From: Sarcophilus harrisii
Taxonomy: Eukaryota > Chordata > Mammalia > Dasyuromorphia > Dasyuridae
Length of the DNA stretch: 64,000 bases
Assembly: GCF_902635505.1 (NCBI RefSeq)
Contig: NC_045426.1
Coordinates: forward strand, 331,752,374 to 331,816,373
Direction: 5' to 3'
Of the stretch, positions 24,768-37,245 are shown one piece after another. The notes under the pieces are model-generated. The model did no database searches. It saw only the letters and a list, made by a program, of their open reading frames with translations, and was not told the origin of the DNA. The position numbers were made by a program, and so were the translations under genes. Position 1 is the stretch's first letter. Every line of letters starts with the position of its first letter.

Positions 24768-25130
24768 CAATAAGGCTTTATTTATATTTTATTTTTTCAA
24801 TAATATTTGATTTTTCTAAATACATGTCAAATAGCTTTCAACATTCATTTTTTAAAAACTTTATGTTCCAAAATTTTATCCCTTTGTACCTTACCTCCCT
24901 CCTCCCTAAGAAAACAAGCAATTTTATATAGGTTTAATATGCACAAATTTTTTAAACTTATTTCAGTATTTGTCATGTTGTGCAACAAAGATCAGATCAA
25001 AGGGGAAAAAACATGAAAAATCAAAAACAAACAAAAAAGGTGAAAATACTGTGATTCAATCCACATTCAATTTCTATAATTCCCTCTCTGATATGAATGG
25101 CATTTTCCATCCCACAATTATTGGCATTGC
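24768..25130 (-). mobile_element. LINE-1 3' UTR relic (unit B)
   Basis: Counterpart of 4868-5232, near-identical in plan ('ttttttcaataatatttgat', 'gaatggcattttccatccca'). Confidence 0.7.
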
Positions 25131-27410
25131 CAACAAGACTTTATTGAGTACCTACTATATGTTAGTCTATGCAGTACATAAAGTAAAGATAATCTAAGTT
25201 TCTACATATTATCTATTTTTATATTCAACAATATCCTTGAATAATTTGAAGAGAAACAAATAAGAAATATAAATACATTTTCTGTCTAGGATGTATACAG
25301 TAACCTTTCTATAGCTACTCCTATCCAAGCTAAGCGTATTTGGAACATAGAGTGCTATGTTAGAATATTTAAAATAACTCTAGGACATAGAATTAAGTAT
25401 TCTAAAACTAAGAAAGATATTAAAAAGCAACACAATGTCAGAATGCAAATAGTTTTTGAAAAAATTAGAAGAGTAGAAAATACAAAAGATAAAACGTAAA
25501 GTGGTTATTTTTTTTTAGGCTTCTTAATCTTAGATATCAACTTGTTTTGTAAAAAAAAATACCTCAGAGTTATATTTCAATATAATTAGCCTTTTAACTT
25601 AATACATTTAAGAAAACTATTCTAAGAAGATATTCATAGGTTTTATAGACTCCAAAAAACTCCATGACATTAAAAAAAAGTTCAGAACTTCTGTTTTAGG
25701 AAATAAAATGTTGAAATTGAAAGCAATCTTGAGAGTTCTTATGATTTCACAGATGAGAAAACATATCTAAAAGTGACTCAAAAGCTAACCCTCAAAAATT
25801 TGATGGAGGATGAAAAATTGTGCTCTAAGGTTATGGTCATTAATGAATAAGAGCATTTAGAGATTTTGTTAATTAGAAATAGTTCCTTCCTGCTCTGGCA
25901 AACATACTTCTCTACTTTTTCTTTCTGCCTACAGCTTCCATTAGAAGTTTGCTCAATCAGTCCCACATCTCCTCCATAGGAGCACAGAATATAGAAATTT
26001 AGGATCATATGTTAAAACTGAGGGAGCTCTTTAAGATAATTGAGTCCCATCCTCTCATTATATATGACTTTTATTTTCAATATTTCTTACAAAGGGATCA
26101 TTCATAGCTCCCATCTCCATTAGTATCTCTGAAAATGACCCTTCTCACATTTTTATTTACCTCCAATTTTTAGATGTAGATCTGCTCTTCTCATACTCTC
26201 CACTGTGTTCTTCTTATTTTTGAACAAAAATTTTAAGCACACTTCCAAACATATCCTGTGGTTTGAGAAAATACTAAAGAAATTATTATGGTCATCTAGC
26301 CTATCTACTAGCTTAATGACCAAAATTGCTTTACATCATTACTTTACATCATTAACTTTGTTCCTCTGCTCTCTGCAATCTTTATTCAGAAATATATATA
26401 TGAAACATTGTATGACTCAAGAGATTTCCTTTTCCCATCCATGGCTATGCCATTATTTTGAATTGAGAGAAGCACTATATTTCTAATTCTTCCAGAAAAT
26501 CCTGAGACAGCCTGTGGACCATGGATTCTTCCAAATGATGGCTGGATCTGCATGCCAATTTAACTCTCTATCTCCACAAACTCCTGAAAGTATTGTTCAG
26601 GGAATCTTTCTATTCCCAGAAGTCATTTATATCTTTATACAGAATTGTGAAGAAGTTAACTTTCAAACCTTTAGGGATATTATCACCATATAATTGTATC
26701 AAGTTATTCAGTGGTTTTAATTGATGGCATAACAAGTAAAGTACAAAGAAGAAAACAATTTCAAATTTCTTCTTGCCAACATAAACATAGGAAAATGATA
26801 CAATTATGTGGATGTATGAGCAAAATCTCCAACATCTCTCTTATGTCTAACTGGGTAACTATGGAAGCTATGGAAGACTTTTGTTGAACTTATTATATTG
26901 ACTTACTTCCCAATAGATCCAACCACTAACATACAATGGGACAAATACAGTAAGATTGAAGCATGATAACAGCTTCTGGGAATAAATAGAATTTGGGTAT
27001 TTGTATTCATGAGGAAAATAGATTTCATATGTACAGATTTAAGAGATATGGATTGTATGCGTATGGTTAGAAGAATTTAGAACTGATTGAAGGAATAGAC
27101 ATAATCTGTATTCAATACCATATTTATGTCAGCCAATCAGGTACTGTCTAGTAGATTAACCTAACAATTTGCTTTTGTCTCTATTTTCTGAAAATTTGTA
27201 TAAGGTATTTGCATGCTTATCATATTTGAATATTCTATAAACTTGAGAGGAAGGGATATGCTGAATTACAAATCTAAAATCAAAAAAGGTCTTCATAGAC
27301 ATAGAGATGAGTGGATGAATAATACATTTATGAAGTGTTTTCTATATGCAAAACATGATTATAAGTGTGGGAAAACACATGGAAAAATACGAGATTCCTT
27401 GCTCTCAAGA
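25131..27410. other. Distal spacer of unit B, including the empty L1 site
   Basis: Non-coding unit sequence. It contains the uninterrupted target 'ctatggaagactttt' near 26867-26881 into which the L1 of unit A inserted. No gene recognised. Confidence 0.55.
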
Positions 27411-27415
27411 ATATA

Positions 27416-27460
<45 letters not shown>
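27411..27460 (+). repeat. (AT)n microsatellite
   Basis: About 25 AT units with one GT interruption. Unit A has only a T-rich run at the same place (about 12868), which supports poor consensus quality there. Confidence 0.95.
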
Positions 27461-27467
<7 letters not shown>

Positions 27468-28635
27468 AGGAAAAGCAAAAAGCAGAAGTCATGTAAAAAG
27501 TCCCATTATCCTAAGGATTCAGTTATAAAGCAAATAAATGGTAATGCTCCTTTAATGTCATCTTCATTGATAAAATCCCATCAGTTTCTGGTATTCAATC
27601 AATTGCCTTTAAAAAAGCTTTAGGGAAAAGAACTTTATTTTCTGTGCCTTCAATAGCTATAGCTGTGGCAATTACAAATAGCAATTTTAGACTATATCTC
27701 CACAAAGACTGCTTCTCAGGATAAGAAAAAAACTCAGGTAGAAAAACTTCTCTAAAGAACTCCCCAGATTAGAGGTTCAGGTTCTCTGGGTTGTTTCCAT
27801 AGAGACCTGAAGGAATATGGTGGCCTAAATGCTGCAGGTGCTGGCTGGCCTACATGGAATATTCAGCTTTCTGTCTCTCTCCAGGATATCTTGTTGATTC
27901 AGTTATACTGACTTGCCAGTTTCATGAATAGCAGGTGACAATGGAAGGGATGATTGACTCTTCTCCACAGGACTTGTTTCCCTGGATGATGACTGTGAGG
28001 GCTAAGATTGACATAGCACTTGTGGTCTAGGCATTGCTGCTATTGTGATGACTCCTTAATCTCATGATTTACTCTTAAAATAAATAATTTTTTAATTTAA
28101 AAATGAAACTGCACCTCAGCACCATCAAATAAATTTCCTGAGCATATTTTAATCAGCCCCTACACATTGCATATATAATAATGTTTTAGTCATTGCCTCA
28201 AAATCCTTAATAGTATTTACTTTTCCATTTATTATCATTAATGTTCCTTCTCATGTATAATCATTAAAATATATCCATTCTGTGGTTTTTTCCTCTTTGC
28301 ATTATTTCATAAATCCCTCCCCAAGTTTCCTTCTGCTCCTCATATTTGTCTGTATTAATTGTGTGTGTAATCACACAAAGCTGCACTTTCTAATTTTATT
28401 CTAACTTTTGATAACTTAAGTTGTTTCTGCTTCCCATTACTAATTAGAAAATCTTTAGCAAAAATTTTTAAAATTTAATAACTTTCAGGATGTATTCTCC
28501 ACATTAAGATTATTTGATCTAGAATATGATTATATTTTAATTTTTTTCTAGATCCTTCCAGACTGTTCTCATAAAGATTCTACAATTTTCAATTCCATCA
28601 ATAATAAATGAGTGTTTTTATTCATCTATAAGTCC
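27461..28635. other. Spacer of unit B matching unit A
   Basis: Homologous to 12880-13996. Non-coding; the right part may be an old LINE relic. Confidence 0.5.
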
Positions 28636-28720
28636 TGGCCTTGCTCATTTCATTCAGCATTATTTTGTGTAAGTCTCTCCAGGCCTTTCTGAAATCATCC
28701 TGTTGGTCATTTCTTACCAA
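28636..28720 (-). mobile_element. Short LINE-1 fragment at the unit A/B homology breakpoint
   Basis: 'ttgctcatttcattcagcat' and 'gtaagtctctccaggccttt' are L1 ORF2 3'-terminal sequence in reverse, as at 16080-16140. Homology with unit A ends exactly at its left edge. Confidence 0.7.
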
Positions 28721-28929
28721 AAGTACCTATATTTTTTCACAATTTATCCAATATATACTGAGAGTTGCTTTTTGCCATGCTTAGCATTTCTTCAAATATT
28801 AGAGATGTAAAATGTTGGTGTGTTTTACCACAAATATTTCTGCCATCTGCTGATGGCAGATTTTTTTCTTGTTGAAATGAAATTGTTTTTATTTGAAGAA
28901 TTTTTTTAAAAATGTTAGTGCAACTAAAA

Positions 28930-29190
28930 TATTTATTGTTGTTCAATTATTTTCATTCATTCCTGGTTCTCCATGATTTCATGTCAGGTTTTCTTGACTG
29001 AGATGGTAGAATGGTTTGCCATTTCCTTCTCCAATTCATTGTACATAAGCAACCTGGGACAATTGGGTTAAAGTATCTTGCCCATAGTCACACACTAAAA
29101 CATTTCTGAGACCAGATTTGAACCAAGGAACAGAGTCTTCCTAATTCCAGTCTTGCTACTCTACTCATTGTGCCATATTACTGTTCCAAA
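28930..29190 (+). repeat. WSINE1-type SINE
   Basis: 'gtttgccatttccttctcc', 'cttgcccatagtcacaca', 'gaccagatttgaacc' and 'gagtcttcctaattccagtc' in the standard order. Private to unit B. Confidence 0.85.
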
Positions 29191-29454
29191 CATATGTCTT
29201 TTGGCTTGTAGAATCTTTATACTGACAGATATAATCTATATTTATTATCAATATATGTTTCTCTACATCTTTTGAATTACTTGTCATTGTTTACCTAAGC
29301 ATGTGTTCCAAATAATCCTCTATTTCATCTAAATCTTTAAAGTTTCTTCCTCTATTTTTTCCTCTAACTTTTCCTCTAACTTTATTTTACTTTTTTCCAC
29401 TCCTCATATTTGTTCTTATATTTCACATATGTATTTCTACTTCACTGGTCATTT

Positions 29455-29712
29455 TTTTTTGTCATTTGACCTTTTTGTAATCATGTCCAACTTTACATGA
29501 CCCCATTTAGGGTTTTCATAGCAAAGATGCTGGAGCGGTTTCCCTTTCTTTTTCTGTAATTCATTTTATAGATGAGGAAACTGAGACAAACGGTTACAAG
29601 ACTTCCTCAGAGTCAAACAGCTAGTCAGTGTCTAAGGCCATATTTGAACTGAGGAAGATGTATCTTCCTGACTCCAAGACTGACACTATTGTCACTGTAC
29701 TACCTAAATGCT
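29455..29712 (+). repeat. WSINE1-type SINE
   Basis: 'catgaccccatttagggttt', 'atagatgaggaaactgagac', 'cagctagtcagtgtctaagg' and 'cttcctgactccaagactga'. Fairly complete copy ending in the 'actacctaaatgc' terminus. Confidence 0.85.
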
Positions 29713-30972
29713 TATTCATTAGTCGTACTTCTTTCTTGTTTTCTTGGTTGCCTCTCTCATAATGGTAGATGTTCTGAAATGCTTCATTTGAATTCCCTCT
29801 TCAGTTGCATTTATATTATTATACTTTTATATTTCAGCCCACCTTCCATTGTATTTTTGTTTTCTGTCACTCAGACATATTAATTCATGAAAGAAGGAAT
29901 GCAAATGGATTCAGTGATGTGTGGCAGAAACCACTGTTTTGATGATGAGGTAAATTCTTATCCACCACTCTTAAAAAGTCATTTCTAAAGCCAGGTCATC
30001 TTATTTCTAATTATTTGTCTCTCCAATCATCCAGGTTATTCAATGTCTTGGAAACTCTTTGCTTCCATATTTTCTGATGTGACATTCTGCCAAATTCTAA
30101 TTTTTTGCTATGAGAAGATGGTCTCCCAGTATGAGAATCTACCCTCTTCTTGATAAATCATCTTATATAATCAATATCTCTTACCAGAGACACTTTTCCC
30201 CTTAGTCACTATGATATGATTTTACTTTCTCTTTCCAAGGTGAGTTGCTTTCAATGTTCTCTTATTCAAACACTATCCACACTTTGTTGAGAATAAAGAA
30301 ATCAATATCTGTTTTCTGTCTAGGTATGGCCTTGTGGAGGTTGCAACCCCTGTATTTTTTGGCTTCCTTTTCACCTTTCATGCAAGATAATGGGAAAGAG
30401 TATTGTCTTACCATAACTCTTTTAGCCATTTCTCCCTACTGAATCAATGGCAATCATCTAGTTCAATTCCCATAGGGAGGGTAATCACTTCGACCTCACC
30501 AAGTGCCAACTCATGCTCTTATTCAAAGACTTCCTTCTGTGAAACCTCACCTTAGAAGTCCTGATAAGTTTGTTGCCTCAGTGAATGATATTTCCATTTC
30601 TTTCAGAGGGCACCAGAATTTGACAGGCCATAATAAGGCCTATATTTTGAAATGTTATATATAAACAAAACTCAAGAAATGTATATGCTACAAGGGTAAT
30701 AAGCTACATATTCAGGTGATAAAAGGATTGGCAGATGTGCTTGTGAATTAGTCATACAGGAAAGATCAGGAATGATTTAAGAGATATGGGAGGACAGTAA
30801 GAAGGTTAACATTGTCCTAAGTTTTTAAAAAGGGAAGACAACAGAGTCCATAATCTATAGGCCAGTGAACTTGTTTTCAATTCTTACAAAAATTCTAGAA
30901 TTCCTTAGCAGAAATTTAGAACCACTCATTGCTTAAATAGTATGTCATACCAACTTTGCTTTCTATTTTAAT
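29713..30972. other. Inter-OR spacer, unit B
   Basis: Non-coding. 30360-30972 is homologous to 18390-19000 in unit A; 29713-30240 has no counterpart in the window. No gene recognised. Confidence 0.45.
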
Positions 30973-33225
30973 ATATTTTTTCCTTTATCAAAGCTTTTAA
31001 TTTTTCAAAACATATGTGTGGACAATACTTCAACATTAGCCCTTGCAAAACCTTGTGTTCCAATTTACCCCCTTCCCCTAAATGGCAAGTAGTCTAATAC
31101 ATGATAAACATGGTAGAAATATTTGTTAAATCCAATATAAGCATACATATTAATACAATTATCTTCCTGCAAAAGAAAACTCAAATCAAACCAGGAAAAA
31201 GAGAAGCAAAATAAAATGCAAGCAAACAACAAAAAGAGTGAAAATGCTATGTTGAAAACTGTACTCAATTCCCACAATCATCTCTCTGTGTGTAGATGGC
31301 TCTCTTCATCACTAAATAACCAAAATTTTTTTGAATCATCTCATTGTTGAAGAGAGCCACTTCCATCAAAATTGATCATCATATAATCTTCTTGTTGCCA
31401 TGTATAATGATCTCCTGGTTCTGCTCATTTCACTTAGCTTCAGTTCATGTAAGTCTCTCCAGGCTTCTCTGAAATCATCCCGGTGGTCATTTCTTACAAA
31501 ACAATATTCCATAACATTCATATTCTATAACTTATTCAGCCACTCTCTAATTGATGGGCATCCACTCAGTTTCCAGTTTCTTGCCACTACAAAAAGAGCT
31601 GCCACAAACATTTTTTCACATGTGTGCCCCTTTCCCTCTATTAGATCTCTTTGGGATATCATCCCAGTAGAAACTGCTGGATCAAAGGGTACGCACAGTT
31701 TGATAACTTTTGGACCATAGTTCCAAATTGCTCTCCAGAATGGTTGCACCAATTTATAATTCCAACAACAATGTATTGGTATCCCAGTTTTCCCACATGC
31801 CCTCTAATATTCATCTTTATCTTTTCCTGTCATCTTAGCCAATCTGAGAGGTGTGTAGTGGTATTTCAGAGTTGTCTAAATTTGCATTTCTCTGATCAAT
31901 CAAATCAAGTGATTTAGAGCACCTTTTCATATGATTAGAAATAGTTTTGATTTCTTTATCTGAAAATTGTTTGTTCATATCCTTTGACCATTTATCAATT
32001 GGAGAATGACTTGAATTCTTATAAATTTAAGCCAATTTTTTTATTTCAGAAATGAGCTCTTTATCAAAAACTTTAAATGTAAAAATGTTTTCCCAGTTTA
32101 TTGCTTCTCTTATAATCTTGTCTGCATTAGTTTTCTTTGTAGAAAAATGTTTTAACTTAATATAAACAAAATTATCTATCTTGTGATCAATAATGATCTC
32201 CAATTCTTCTTTGGTCACAAATTCCTTTCTCCTCCACAGATCTAAGAGAAAAACTTCTATTTTTTCCTAATTTGTTTATAATATCATTATTTATGTTTAA
32301 ATCATGAACACATTTTGACCTTATGGGGTCCTCAAACTTTTTAAAAAGGGGTCAGTTCACTGTCCCTCAGACTGTTGGAGGACTGGACTATAGTAAAAAC
32401 AAAAACTTTGTTTTGGGGGCCTTTAAATAAAGAAACTTCATAGCCCTGAGTGAGGGGAATAAATGTCCTCAGCTACTGCATCTGGCCCGTGGGCCGTAGT
32501 TTGAGGACTCCTGGAGTGTTAGGGTGGGTCAATGCCTAGTTTCTGCCATTCTAATTTCTAATTTTCCCAGCAGTTTTTGTCAAATAGTGAATTCTTGTCC
32601 CAAAGCTAGGGGTTTGGGGTTTAACAAATACTAAATTGATATAGTTTTGGACTATTTTGTTCTGTGAATCTAACTTATTCCACTGATAAACTGTTCTATT
32701 TCTTAGCCAAATGGTTTTGATGACCATTGCTTTATAATATAGTTTTTGGTTTGTTACAGCTAGGCCATCTTCATTTGCATTTCACTTTCACTTGAAATTC
32801 TTGACCTGTTGTTCTTCCAGATGAATTTTGTTGTTATTTTTTTCTAGGTCAGTAAAATAGTTTCTGGGGAATTTGATAGGTATAGAAGTAAATAAATAGA
32901 TTAGTTTAGGTAGTATTGTCATCTTTATTATATTTGTTCAACTTATCCAAGAACATTTGATATTTTTCCAATTGCTTAGATCTGATTTTATTTGTGTGGA
33001 AAGTGTTTTGTAGTTTTGCTCATATAGTTCCTAACTTTCCCTTGGCAGATAGATTCCCAAATATTTTATCCTATTGACAGTTATTTTAAATAGAATGTCT
33101 CTTTGTATCTCGTGCTGTTGGATTTTTTTTTAAAGATGTATAAGAATGCTGATGATTATGTGTATTTATTTTGTATCCAGCAACTTTGCTAATATTGTGG
33201 ATTATTTCAAATAGTTTTTTCATTA
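30973..33225 (-). mobile_element. 5'-truncated LINE-1 (unit B), interrupted by a hAT element
   Basis: Reverse-orientation L1: 3' UTR at 30990-31090, then ORF2 C-terminal pieces (31525-31752, with LCVPFDPAVSTG) and 32027-32218 (EELEIIIDHKIDNF), continuing to about 33225. A 190-bp DNA transposon sits at 32323-32513. Unit A lacks this L1 at the matching place, near 19000. Multiple frameshifts; not coding. Confidence 0.9.
32323..32513. mobile_element. Non-autonomous hAT (Charlie/OposCharlie-like) DNA transposon
   Basis: About 190 bases with inverted termini: left 'ggggtcctcaaacttttta', right 'gggccgtagtttgaggactc', whose complement begins 'gagtcctcaaactac'. 'catctggcccgtgggccgta' next to the right end is typical of this hAT group. 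It splits the L1, since L1 sequence resumes with 'gggtcaatgcctagtttctg'. No transposase coding. An 8-bp target duplication is not clear. The exact family (OC1-like) is from memory. Confidence 0.7.
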
Positions 33226-33620
33226 ATTATTATGCCAATCATTATATTAGGTTTTAAGATAGTATGCAACACCAAATGTTATATATGTATTAGTAGATGT
33301 ATCAATATATGTATATATCTTGGCTATAATATAATTTTCTCCAAATACTAAAAGCACAATTTCATACATTTTTCAAAAATACCTACCATATTCTTAAAAT
33401 TTAAAAGCATATATGCAAAACATACAATAATATAAACAACATGTCATATGAAGCAAAAACATGACCTAAAACTTGTGATATTAATTCACTTAATTATTTA
33501 GATGAAATATTATATTTATATCTCCAGGTTTTTTTTTTTTTATTTTCATGTTGTTTCACTAAAAAAAATCATCAAGTTGGGTTAAGAAGGTGTAGTAAAA
33601 TTGTCAATCAACTATGATCT
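33226..33620. other. Right end of unit B spacer
   Basis: Matches 19478-19860 of unit A. Non-coding. Confidence 0.5.
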
Positions 33621-34317
33621 AAAACAATAATCAAAATGGATTAGATGATAATGTTGTACTCCTCTCCACTAATATCACCAAATAGAGAAATTCTCAAATA
33701 ATCAATCAATAAAAATGCATTAAGTTTTTGTTAACTTCCAGTGACTTACCTAGGCACTTAATATATAAAAAGAAAGACAAAATCGAAATAATCTCTTTCT
33801 GTAATGAGCTTTTATTTTATTAAAGAAGTTTTGCATATAGTTACATATATCCAGAATAAATGTTTTCAGAAGAAATAAACAAAAAGTAGGTAAATATAAG
33901 GTAGCAAGTGAGTGAACTAGCAAGTTGATGTTATCAGAAAAGACATAAAGGTGATAATAAGAAATATGAAAATAATGCCAAATATGATTTTCATTCCATT
34001 GTTATCTTGAAATTCATCAAGTCCAAATTACTTAAAATATTAAATATAATACCAATTAATGCCTGGGACATAGGCATAATTGCTAAAAACATATATTTAA
34101 TAACCAATGATCCAATATGATGGTTTATAATTTTCTAAAGTACACATCAGGATTACAACATCTATGAAAGTTAGCTTCATAATGAATCTAAGTGTCCTCA
34201 AATTCCCACAGATAATTTGTTTTTCAGTAATTTTTTTTTATTATTGTTCATTTTCAAAAACTACAAACTGTTCTGGGTTCTTTTTTTAAAAAGGTGTTTC
34301 AATGGGCTCCCCCTTTA

Positions 34318-34569
34318 ATTGTTGTTGCTATTAAGTCATTTAGTCATTTAGCCTCTTCATAAACCCATTAAAATTTTTTTCCTTGGCTAAGATACAGAAG
34401 TGGTTTTCATGCCTTTCTACCACAAAACCATTTTACAGTTGAGAAAATTAAGGAAAAGGTAACTTAAGTGACTTGTCCAGATTCACACAGCTTTTAAGTT
34501 TTTGAAGTTGTATTTTAATTCATCTCTTCTTGATTCCAGATTCAGCACTTTTCCCATTGCTCCACCTTA
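34318..34569 (+). repeat. WSINE1/MAR-type CORE-SINE (unit C)
   Basis: Counterpart of 679-925 and 20539-20786 ('ttgttgttgctattaagtca', 'acttgtccagattcacacag'). Confidence 0.7.
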
Positions 34570-35264
34570 AAGAGCATACGATATCCTAGTTACTATGTTA
34601 GCAACTGGAGATGTGAATTATCCTTCATATGACTTGGATGACCATTTTTTGGTGAGATGATATAGACTGGATGTTTGGTCAGATATGATATGGTCAAGAA
34701 AATCTCTGAGGGCTTTTCAAATCATACTTCTTTTTTGTTTCTAAAACAGTAATTTCTGTGATAACAAAGAACTTATATGTTTGAAACTTCCTGGATCTCT
34801 CATTTCTTTCACAATGTGGAATGCACTATGAGTATTTAATGTATGTGGATTTAAGGCTTGAATGAATATCAAAACAAAGTATAATCTTACTCAAAAGTTC
34901 CAACATTTTAGGATATCCTAATACTTTCTGAATTTGGCATTAATCAACTAGAAATGTGTGATTTTTTCCAATTCTCAAACCATTAGCAATGAAATTCTGT
35001 TTTGTGTAGTTTATAATAACACAAAGTTTGAAAAACACACAAGAGCCAAGAGATAGACTTGCAGAGAGTATATAATAAGAGATTTAAGGATAAGAACAGT
35101 CTCAAATGTAATACATGTACATCCTGTATAAAGAGGAGGAGAATCATACTTTAAGCTTTGCATAAACAAAAATAAGCTTGACACCAGAGAGAGTAATGTT
35201 ATCATTGAATATCAAACACTATATACACAACAAATTACAAACCAACTATAAATCTTAGAACATT
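34570..35264. other. Non-coding spacer downstream of OR in unit C
   Basis: AT-rich; homologous to 20787-21464. Nothing else recognised. Confidence 0.4.
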
Positions 35265-36206
35265 TCACATTCTTTTGAAATATTTACTTCTAATGAGGAA
35301 TTTCTGCACAGCTCCTTTTACCTCCTTGTTTCTCAGACTATAGATAATGGGATTCAACATTGGGGTGATAACTCCATAGGACATCCCAATGAGCTCATCA
35401 GATGTCTTAGTATCCTTGGACTTGGGCTTCATGTACATGAAAAGGGCTGAGCCATAGAACAAAATCACCACAGTTAGGTGGGCTGAGCAAGTAGAAAATG
35501 CTTTCTTCCTCCCTTCACTAGAGTTGATCTTCAGGATGGTGGAGATGATGAAAATATAGGAAAACAAAATGAGCAGTAGAGGAGGAATTAAAACAATAAA
35601 ACTTCCAATTGTTATGATAAGCACATTGAGGGAGATGTCTCCACAAATAAGCTTGAGAAGAGCCAAAATTTCACAGCTAAGGTGATCAATGACATTTCCA
35701 CAGAAAGGGTTTATAAGGGCAAGCAGAGTTTGCACCAGAGATATCAGAAACCCTGTTATCCATGTCCAAGAAGCCATCTGTGCACAGAGTCTTTTGCTCA
35801 TGATGATGGTGTATCTTAGTGGATTGCAGATGGCTACATACCTGTCAAAAGCCATCACTGCCAGGAGAATACACTCTGTGGAACCCAATCCAAGAGAAAT
35901 AACCATTTGCATGGCACATCCAAGGAAGGAGATGGATTTTCTCTCAGACATAACAATTATCAGCATTTGAGGGATACTTGAGGTTGTGTAGCAGATGTCC
36001 AAAAATGAGAGATTTCCAAGGAAAAAATACATAGGGTTATGAAGGCGGGAATCCAGGATAATAACAATAATGAGCATACTGTTTCCTAACAGGATCACCA
36101 GGTACATTGACAGGCAGAGCACATAAAGAGCTAGCAGGAGGCCTGGGTAATGCGAAAGCCCCATCAGAAAAAATTCAGTCACAGCTGTGTAATTCCCCTT
36201 GTTCAT
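35265..36206 (-). CDS. Olfactory receptor, class II, family 13-like (unit C)
   Basis: Intact single-exon coding region of 313 residues; predicted odorant-binding seven-helix GPCR. Hallmarks in order: N5-Y-T glycosylation site, GN at 41-42, [13 protein letters not shown] at 55-67 (Asn replaces the usual Thr57), Cys97, [15 protein letters not shown] at 118-132, C178 and C188, FSY at 215-217, [10 protein letters not shown] at 235-244, [15 protein letters not shown] at 282-296. The start MNKGNYT is identical to that of the unit B paralogue. By hand it differs from that protein at 35 positions, 8 of them packed into TM5 (196-214), while N- and C-terminal motifs are nearly unchanged, which suggests retained function with altered ligand pocket. 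A candidate 3' splice site 'tcctgcag' lies about 20 bases upstream on the coding strand, as expected for ORs with upstream non-coding exons. Confidence 0.95.
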   Translation of the reverse strand: MNKGNYTAVTEFFLMGLSHYPGLLLALYVLCLSMYLVILLGNSMLIIVIILDSRLHNPMYFFLGNLSFLDICYTTSSIPQMLIIVMSERKSISFLGCAMQMVISLGLGSTECILLAVMAFDRYVAICNPLRYTIIMSKRLCAQMASWTWITGFLISLVQTLLALINPFCGNVIDHLSCEILALLKLICGDISLNVLIITIGSFIVLIPPLLLILFSYIFIISTILKINSSEGRKKAFSTCSAHLTVVILFYGSALFMYMKPKSKDTKTSDELIGMSYGVITPMLNPIIYSLRNKEVKGAVQKFLIRSKYFKRM

Positions 36207-36489
36207 ATTACTGTAACTCTGTCAACTGCAGGATTTTGGAAAGGATGGCTTAAAGCAACTGGAATGAATAATAAAACATTTGTAATTAGCTTCATACTTT
36301 GAACTATTTTAAAAATATTGATGTTTCTCTTTCATTCAGTGATATAGGCATTTAAATATGTAAAGAAGGGTAAAAATTAGGGAAATGCTAACAAAAAATG
36401 TATATGCATCCTGAAGCAGATGTGATCACCAATATTTGTAACTAAGTTTTTATGTAACCATAAAAACAACAAAGACACTGATCATCATC

Positions 36490-36790
36490 TGGGAAAAGTT
36501 GAAAAAAAATTGCAGAACATGAGTGCAATGAAGAATTTTTTTTGGCCATAAAAGATGATGAATATGAAAAATTCAGAGAAACTTGGCAAGACTTGCTTGA
36601 ACTGATCTTGTGTGAAGTAAGTAGAATTGAGAGAACAAATTACCAAAGGACAATAATAATGGAAAGAAAACAAGGAAGAAAATATCAGAAAACTGGTCAG
36701 TATCAATATCCAATTTCAGTCACTGAATATTGACAATAATCACATTTTCATCCTCTGGACAGAACTGTGAGAGTCTAGATAAATGAAATG
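36490..36790 (+). mobile_element. LINE-1 3'-end relic (unit C)
   Basis: Counterpart of 2745-3080 and 22640-22970 ('ggccataaaagatgatgaat'). Confidence 0.65.
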
Positions 36791-37008
36791 AGACTGATGT
36801 GGTTAGAATAAATATTATACTGACATATATTGCTTATTTTTTTGCTATAAGGAAAGTTTCTATGGAATTAGTCCTTATTGGAATGTGAAACAATCGTATT
36901 TTAAAGTATAGGCAAAACTTTCATTAAAATACATCTAGAACCTGTAATATAAATGAAGACAATTAAAGATTATACTGCACCATGAAGGAAAGACACTGGA
37001 GGGAGTAT

Positions 37009-37245
37009 TTTTGTTATTGATTGTTCATGTTTGACTCTTCTTGACCCTGGCTAGGATTCTTTGGATAGAAATGCTGGAGTAGTTTGCCATTTCCTTCTCT
37101 AATTCATTTCACAAATGAGGAAATGAAGGCAAACAGTATTAAATGACTTCCCCAGAGTCATGAAGATAAAGTAGTAAGTGTCTAAGGTCAGATTTGAATT
37201 CATAAACATGAGTCTTCCTGACTCCATGCTCAGTACTCTATTCAC
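37009..37245 (+). repeat. WSINE1-type SINE (unit C)
   Basis: 'gtttgactcttcttgaccct', 'gtttgccatttccttctct', 'cagatttgaattcataaaca' and 'cttcctgactccatgctcag'. Least decayed of the three shared copies. Confidence 0.8.

Larger units (their letters stand above)
19861..33620. repeat. Tandem duplication unit B (OR-containing)
   Basis: Second copy of the tandem unit, carrying the intact OR at 21465-22406. Order from left to right matches A and C: SINE, OR on the minus strand, L1 3'-end relic, SINE, MIR-like piece, second L1 3'-end relic, then non-coding spacer. Its own later insertions are an (AT)n tract at 27411-27460 and the L1 at 30973-33225. Spacer 28636-30240 has no counterpart in A. Confidence 0.85.
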
